Under the pieces are notes generated by a model, which worked only from the letters and a program-made list of their open reading frames with translations, was not told where the DNA came from and did no database searches. 35,781 nucleotides of DNA, taken from assembly GCA_910587035.1 (NCBI GenBank), contig CAJUMQ010000024.1, positions 1 through 35,781 of the forward strand. Reading direction: 5' to 3'. This DNA is from an uncultured Desulfovibrio sp. GTDB lineage: Bacteria > Desulfobacterota > Desulfovibrionia > Desulfovibrionales > Desulfovibrionaceae. Positions 31,619-35,781 of this stretch are shown here, one piece after another; position 1 is the stretch's first letter, and each line of letters begins with the position of its first letter. Position numbers and translations under genes: made by a program.

Positions 31619-32617
31619 TCATTCCCTGATGGAATCAAGGGCCCTGTTTATCCATTGGAAATCAATTTTTTCTGAAAGCCTGGGCCAGCATTTCTCCCTT
31701 GCTGATGCTGCAAAAATATTGATGGCCTCCTGGCTGACTTCGATAACTTCAACACCAGCAGCCCGGAGTTTTTGCCTATATTGCGCATCCTGGGCCATGA
31801 AATCCCTGTAGCGGCGTTCCTTCAGTTCCAGGGCGGCTTTGGTCAGAATTTCCTTCTGGTTGTCATCCAGCTTGTGCCAGAGGCGAAGATTGATCATCAC
31901 TGGCCAGAGCTGCGCAAAATCATTAAGGGGTATGTAGTATTTTATAAGCTCCCGGTAATTTACATAGTTGCCATTGGCTCCAAACCCCAGCACTCCGTCA
32001 ACAATGCCTGTCTGCAGAGCGGTGAAGGTGTCTGACATGGGGATGGGTGTGGGCTGATAACCCATGCTTTCGGCATGCAGAACAAAAGATGGATCATTGG
32101 GCACCCGCAGCTTCATGCCTTTGGGAACACCAGGCGCATCCCAGTCATGTGGTAGTTTTTTGCAGCCTATGCCGCCAAAAAACAGGGGCACATAGGTGAT
32201 GGGATAAATGTTCTGGCCAATGAAAAGCTGGTCAAGATCCTTTCTGAAAGGCGACTCCGGTTCCAGATTTTTGCGCAGCATTTCCGCATTTTTAAAAAGA
32301 TATGGAAAGTAGAGGAAGGAGATTCTTTTTTCCGCCTGCGAGCTTGGGGGCTGGATGGCCATCTCCAGGGTGCCCATGGCAACAAGCGGCTGCATTACTG
32401 TCCAGTCGCCAAGCTGCATTGCAGGAAATACCTTTATTTTTATTTCCCCACTGCTCAATTTTTCCACACGGTTTGCAAAATCCTGAATTGCCTGCCCCTC
32501 CAGGGTATCCTGGGGAAATGTATGCCCGAGCTTCCAGCTTTGGGCCGCATGTGGGCTGACGCAAAAAATCAGGTCCAGCGCCATAAGCAGCAAAAAAATA
32601 TGCAGGATTTTGTGCAT
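31619..32617 (-). CDS. dctP: TRAP transporter substrate-binding protein (DctP)
   Basis: 332 residues from the ATG at 32617; the frame extends further upstream but that part overlaps the repeat. A signal peptide spans about 1-24 (HIFLLLMALDLIFCVSPHAA). The periplasmic binding protein has the DctP pattern: GHTFPQDTLEGQAIQDFAN near the N-terminus, GMKLRVPNDPS with the carboxylate-binding Arg, and FTALQTGIVDGVLG. It captures an organic anion and hands it to DctQM. The ribosome site is GGGG four nt from the ATG. It lies after dctM across a 130-nt gap that contains a hairpin repeat, which may set a higher level for this protein. Confidence 0.92.
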   Translation of the reverse strand: MHKILHIFLLLMALDLIFCVSPHAAQSWKLGHTFPQDTLEGQAIQDFANRVEKLSSGEIKIKVFPAMQLGDWTVMQPLVAMGTLEMAIQPPSSQAEKRISFLYFPYLFKNAEMLRKNLEPESPFRKDLDQLFIGQNIYPITYVPLFFGGIGCKKLPHDWDAPGVPKGMKLRVPNDPSFVLHAESMGYQPTPIPMSDTFTALQTGIVDGVLGFGANGNYVNYRELIKYYIPLNDFAQLWPVMINLRLWHKLDDNQKEILTKAALELKERRYRDFMAQDAQYRQKLRAAGVEVIEVSQEAINIFAASAREKCWPRLSEKIDFQWINRALDSIRE

Positions 32618-32631
32618 AAATCCCCGCCCTG

Positions 32632-32708
32632 TAGCATGTATCAGTTGAATTTGTCCCAATTTCATCCCTGCAGCCTGGCGCATATGTCTATTTTCAATAG
32701 GCATATGC
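32632..32708 (-). repeat. hairpin repeat of the A/B type in the dctM/dctP gap
   Basis: Modules A (32632-32679) and B (32678-32708) are directly adjoining here; the HIT/lapA copy has about 60 nt between them. B forms CATATGTCT with AGGCATATG around a TATTTTCAA loop. The element lies between the dctM stop at 32748 and the dctP ribosome site. Confidence 0.75.
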
Positions 32709-32747
32709 TGTAGTTTCAAATGCGTATCCAGTAATCCAGTTTGAAAT

Positions 32748-34049
32748 TCATGCCAGCCCGAACATCCGCGGCAGCCACAGGGCCAATGGCTCACAAAAAG
32801 TGACCAGAAGGCACATGGGCAGATAGCCAATGCACACAATCAGTGCCATGGGCTTCATTATTTCAGCAAATTCAACCTGCCCTATGCGCATGCTGAAATA
32901 AAGTATGCCCGCGAAGGGCGGCGTAAGGGTGCCCATGGAAAGATTGACGCCGATAATTGCCGCGAAATGCACCGGATTGACACCGATGGCCTTTACCAGT
33001 GGCAACAGCAGGGGAGACATGAGCAGAATGCCAGTGACATCGTTCAAAATCATGCCTGTGAAAATCAGCGCTCCATTAATCAGCAAGAGAAGCACAATTT
33101 TATTATCTGTCAAGGAAAGCAGATAATCGGCCAGTTGCTGGGGCAGACCATCCAGCACAAATTGCTGGCTCAGCATAAGACCAAAGAGAATCATCGCCAT
33201 CAGCGCTCCCACTGCAGTGGCGGATTCTGTAGCAGCCCTGGCAATGCCGCCGCAGGTCAGGCCCCGATATATCCAGAAGCCCACAGGAAGCGCATAGGCG
33301 GCAGCAATGGCCGCCGATTCCGTGGGCGTCATTATGCCGCCATATATGCCCCCGAGGATGATGACAGGCATCAGCAGGGCCGGAAAGGCTGAGATGGCCG
33401 CTGCCGGGAGCTTTTTCAGGCTCTGGCAAAAAGGAATGTCCGACACGGGAATTGCGTTTCTGCAGGCGTATATCCAGTTGAACAGGCAAAAAATCAGCAT
33501 GAGCAACAGGCCAGGCAGCAGGGTGGAAAGAAAACAGGCCAGGATGGAAGTGCCTGTGACCCAGCCATAGACCACCATGTTGATGCTGGGCGGTATGAGA
33601 AGGCCAAGGACTGAGGCATTGGCAATCAGCGCGGTGGCATAGGGCCGGGCATAGCCCTGCCGGACCATGCCGGGAATGAGCAATGGCCCTGTGGCCGCCA
33701 CCCCGGTAAGCCCGGAGCCGGAAATGGCGCCAATTATGGCGCAGGCGCATACGGCCACAGAGCCAAGGGAGCCGCGAAATCTGCCCAGGATGATGTCGCA
33801 CAATTTCAGCAGGGCTTTGGCAATGCCGCTTTCGCCCATCATGTTGCCGGCAAATACAAATAGGGGAATGCAGAGCAGCACAGGGTTTACAAGTTGCTCA
33901 AAGCCCCACAAAAACATGCCGCCCATATTGCCATTGTCCGAGAACAGAACCATGTACATGAGCGCGCCGCCAAAACAGAAGGGCAGCGGTGTGCCAACGG
34001 CGAGCAGGGCAAGCAGTATGGCCAGACAGAAGGCTAGATGTCCTGGCAT
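32748..34049 (-). CDS. dctM: TRAP transporter large permease (DctM)
   Basis: 433 residues from the ATG at 34049 (AAGGG eight nt upstream). About 12 membrane helices; family signatures IPLFVFAGNMMGESGIAKAL, AIIGAISGSGLTGVAATGPLLIP and GLLIPPSINMVVYG, plus GGIMTPTESAAIAAAYAL, are all present. This subunit couples Na+ (or H+) influx to substrate import. A longer frame to 34247 falls inside dctQ and is not DctM-like. Overlaps dctQ by 16 nt. Confidence 0.96.
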   Translation of the reverse strand: MPGHLAFCLAILLALLAVGTPLPFCFGGALMYMVLFSDNGNMGGMFLWGFEQLVNPVLLCIPLFVFAGNMMGESGIAKALLKLCDIILGRFRGSLGSVAVCACAIIGAISGSGLTGVAATGPLLIPGMVRQGYARPYATALIANASVLGLLIPPSINMVVYGWVTGTSILACFLSTLLPGLLLMLIFCLFNWIYACRNAIPVSDIPFCQSLKKLPAAAISAFPALLMPVIILGGIYGGIMTPTESAAIAAAYALPVGFWIYRGLTCGGIARAATESATAVGALMAMILFGLMLSQQFVLDGLPQQLADYLLSLTDNKIVLLLLINGALIFTGMILNDVTGILLMSPLLLPLVKAIGVNPVHFAAIIGVNLSMGTLTPPFAGILYFSMRIGQVEFAEIMKPMALIVCIGYLPMCLLVTFCEPLALWLPRMFGLA

Positions 34050-34531
34050 GGGGCCGCCCTTCTGGCAAATGCCTGGCGAATCTTTTTGATGCTGTTTGCA
34101 AAATGAAGCGCGCAATACCAGGTAACAAGAATCATTCCAGCGCCTATGGAGCATTCGCCAATATACAATGGCAGGAAAAGATAGCCCGTTTTGCGGTTCA
34201 CTTCCAGGCTGTAAAAAAGATAGTCCAGTGCATGCCATGCAAGCCATGCCGAAATGGCCAGGGAAAAAAATCTGGCCAGAAGATCAAATATGGCAACAGA
34301 ACAGGGAGAATTGAAAAATACAGGCAGTATCCTGGCTGTTATCTGAGTATCTTCCCTGGAGGCATTGGCGCAGCCAAGCATATACATCCAGATTGCCGGA
34401 AAAATTATGGTCTCATCCAGCCACATGACAGGCATCTGGAGCAGATAGCGCGCCAGCACTTGGCCGCATTCCATGAATGTAGCCAGCAGAAGCAGGAAAG
34501 TCAGGGTCCAGCGAAAAAAACTGCTCATCAT
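34034..34531 (-). CDS. dctQ: TRAP transporter small permease (DctQ)
   Basis: 165 residues from ATG 34531 (ATGATG, either Met possible), GGAAAG upstream. Four membrane helices with the DctQ segment VMWLDETIIFPAIWMYMLGCANASRE. The next helices are at about 70-110 and the tail is basic. Works with DctM in the membrane. It begins 32 nt after the rpiR stop. Confidence 0.9.
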   Translation of the reverse strand: MMSSFFRWTLTFLLLLATFMECGQVLARYLLQMPVMWLDETIIFPAIWMYMLGCANASREDTQITARILPVFFNSPCSVAIFDLLARFFSLAISAWLAWHALDYLFYSLEVNRKTGYLFLPLYIGECSIGAGMILVTWYCALHFANSIKKIRQAFARRAAPCQDI

Positions 34532-34563
34532 TGATGGCTTTCCATCAGGGAATTTAAGTGCTT

Positions 34564-35451
34564 TCACATCTTCTTTCTGCCCGGTTTGCGGCTGATCTTG
34601 AAAAAAACATCGGCCACTACACCATCGTATTTTGCAAGATTTTTTTCGCTCTGGTCGCTCTGGGCAAGACTGAATTCCATGCAAATGACATTGATCAGGG
34701 CAAAAACAGGGCCAAAAAGATCGATGTAGGAAAAGATCTCAACATCCAGCGGGAAAAGTATCCTGCTTATCTCCGCAAGTGGGGAAAAACCCCTGTTGGT
34801 GATGGCGATTATTGTCGCTCCCCTCTCTGCGGCTGCCCTGGTCAGCTCAAGCGTGGTTTTGGGATAACGCGGAAAAGCCATGCTAAATACAAGGCTTTTT
34901 TTGTCAAGACGGGAAAGGGCTGCCGCCTGCACCACCTCCGCTCCATGCATGGGTATCAGCTTGGGCGTCACCTTTGATAAAAGCTGTTCAAAATATACGG
35001 CGGGGGGAAATGCGCTCATTCTGCCGATTATTGCCATGGCTGAGCTCTCGCGCATCAGCGTCACACAGCGGGAGATTTTTTCTTCTGGATAGCTGTCCAG
35101 CAGTTTGCGGACATTGGCAGTGTCCTTTTCCATCATGTTTCGCGCAAGGTCGCCAGGCTGGCTGCCCCTTTCATTGCGGATTCTGGCATTGTGGAAATAT
35201 GATGCATGGGAAATCTCATTCTGCTTCAGGCTTTGCATCCTGCGGGAAAATTCCACAAAACCGCTGTAACCCAGAGAGCGGCAAAACCTTGTGACTGTAG
35301 GGCCGGAGATGCCCACCCTTGCCGCAAAACCGGTCAGGGAAAGCACCCCAAGGGTATCGGGGTTTTCGCAAATGTACTGCCCAACCTTGCGCTGCTGCGG
35401 CGACATTTTGGGCAAGGCATCCCTTATCTCATCAATGGCGTCATCTATCAT
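34564..35451 (-). CDS. MurR/RpiR-family transcriptional regulator with SIS domain
   Basis: 295 residues. The N-terminal 77 residues are a helix-turn-helix of the RpiR type (LSPTVTRFCRSLGYSGF-like segment, actual ISGPTVTRFCRSLGYSGF); the C-terminal 160 form a SIS fold that usually senses a phosphosugar or similar phosphorylated metabolite. It heads the dctQMP-MBL operon and therefore probably autoregulates it in response to an intermediate of the imported substrate. The ribosome site is weak (GGTG). The AT-rich DNA upstream holds the promoter. Confidence 0.93.
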   Translation of the reverse strand: MIDDAIDEIRDALPKMSPQQRKVGQYICENPDTLGVLSLTGFAARVGISGPTVTRFCRSLGYSGFVEFSRRMQSLKQNEISHASYFHNARIRNERGSQPGDLARNMMEKDTANVRKLLDSYPEEKISRCVTLMRESSAMAIIGRMSAFPPAVYFEQLLSKVTPKLIPMHGAEVVQAAALSRLDKKSLVFSMAFPRYPKTTLELTRAAAERGATIIAITNRGFSPLAEISRILFPLDVEIFSYIDLFGPVFALINVICMEFSLAQSDQSEKNLAKYDGVVADVFFKISRKPGRKKM

Positions 35452-35781
35452 TTTTTCACCATAAGGAGGCTGTTTTTATTACAGTTAAATATAAAATATA
35501 TTTCAGTCAACACCAGCCATGCAAAAGTGGAAATAACAGAAATTTATATCATAACAATTTGATTTATAAGGATAAATTCTTGACAATCTCAAGATATAAA
35601 GGAATGTGCATAAACAAAATTTACTGAAAATATAATAATATCAACTGAAAATAATAAAATAAAATTATTTTAATAATTTTAATTATTGCAAAACAATTTT
35701 AATATTAATTTTATAAATTGTCAACCTTTTTATTTGAACTATCTATTTTGTTAATAACTTATGATATATTTACAATTTGTA
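35452..35781. other. AT-rich region upstream of rpiR
   Basis: Very AT-rich DNA with no credible ORF. A promoter candidate for rpiR lies within it; otherwise only runs of A and T and short imperfect dyads are seen. Confidence 0.6.
35563..35592 (-). promoter_or_regulatory. promoter candidate for the rpiR-dctQMP-MBL operon
   Basis: On the minus strand TTGAGA (35592-35587), 18-bp spacer, TATAAA (35568-35563), about 110 nt before the rpiR ATG. AT-rich surroundings make chance matches likely. Confidence 0.4.

Noticed and set aside
1..35781. tRNA or rRNA genes
   Set aside because: Apart from the tRNA-like ends of tmRNA, no T-arm consensus (GGTTCGAATCC type) with a matching acceptor stem was seen by eye.

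Overview
The window looks like core chromosome of a sulfate-reducer-type deltaproteobacterium, most likely a member of the Desulfovibrionaceae. Evidence: a tmRNA whose tag reads ANNDYDYAYAA, an F0 ATP synthase operon detached from F1, a split (archaeal-type) glutamate synthase carrying ferredoxin domains, a type III glutamine synthetase, a cobalt chelatase of the anaerobic CbiK class and a three-part TRAP transporter. This is inferred from gene families and tag sequence; no 16S rRNA is present. Most genes lie on the minus strand. The coding sequence is of moderate GC, but both ends of the window (about 1-413 and 35452-35781) are strikingly AT-rich.

Layout. 1-252: 3' end of an AT-rich gene. 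414-2472: HD-domain hydrolase followed by a secreted helical protein. 2605-4985: F0 operon (AtpZ-like, AtpI-like, atpB, atpE, small membrane protein). 5085-6077: RidA and a secreted cyclophilin with a clear terminator. 6351-6732: ssrA (tmRNA) with its own promoter. 6999-8680: cobalt chelatase CbiK and a thioredoxin-fold lipoprotein on the plus strand. 8779-10499: YjbQ, a small secreted protein and a DUF533 protein. 10614-18631: minus-strand run xerD, DHH-CBS-nucleotidyltransferase fusion, HIT hydrolase, lapA, mutS, DUF1992. 18674-19501: folK and a YHS-type metal-binding protein. 19524-22448: B12-type radical SAM/DUF2344 fusion plus a 72-residue protein. 22787-28860: ammonium assimilation operon glnN, gltB1, gltB2, gltB3. 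29413-30162: Crp/Fnr-type regulator divergent from glnN. 30198-35451: operon rpiR, dctQ, dctM, dctP and an alkylsulfatase-like metallo-beta-lactamase-fold hydrolase.

How the genes work together. glnN and gltB1-B3 form a complete GS-GOGAT route. GltB2 and GltB3 carry extra 4Fe-4S motifs and no NADPH-reductase subunit is nearby, so reduced ferredoxin or an unlinked partner may supply electrons. The last operon suggests import of an anionic organic compound by a TRAP system, cytoplasmic hydrolysis by the MBL enzyme and control by an RpiR/SIS sugar-phosphate-type sensor.

The most unusual signal is non-coding. Four same-strand gene gaps (atpB/atpE, HIT/lapA, gltB3/radical SAM, dctM/dctP) hold related hairpin-rich repeats. 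Two 104-nt copies (3326-3429 and 22671-22774) align without gaps at 83 of 104 positions. Three of their differences are paired substitutions that keep stems intact, as expected for a selected RNA structure. The gap at 22497-22782 strings ten hairpins together. I know of no named family for these, but could not search for one.
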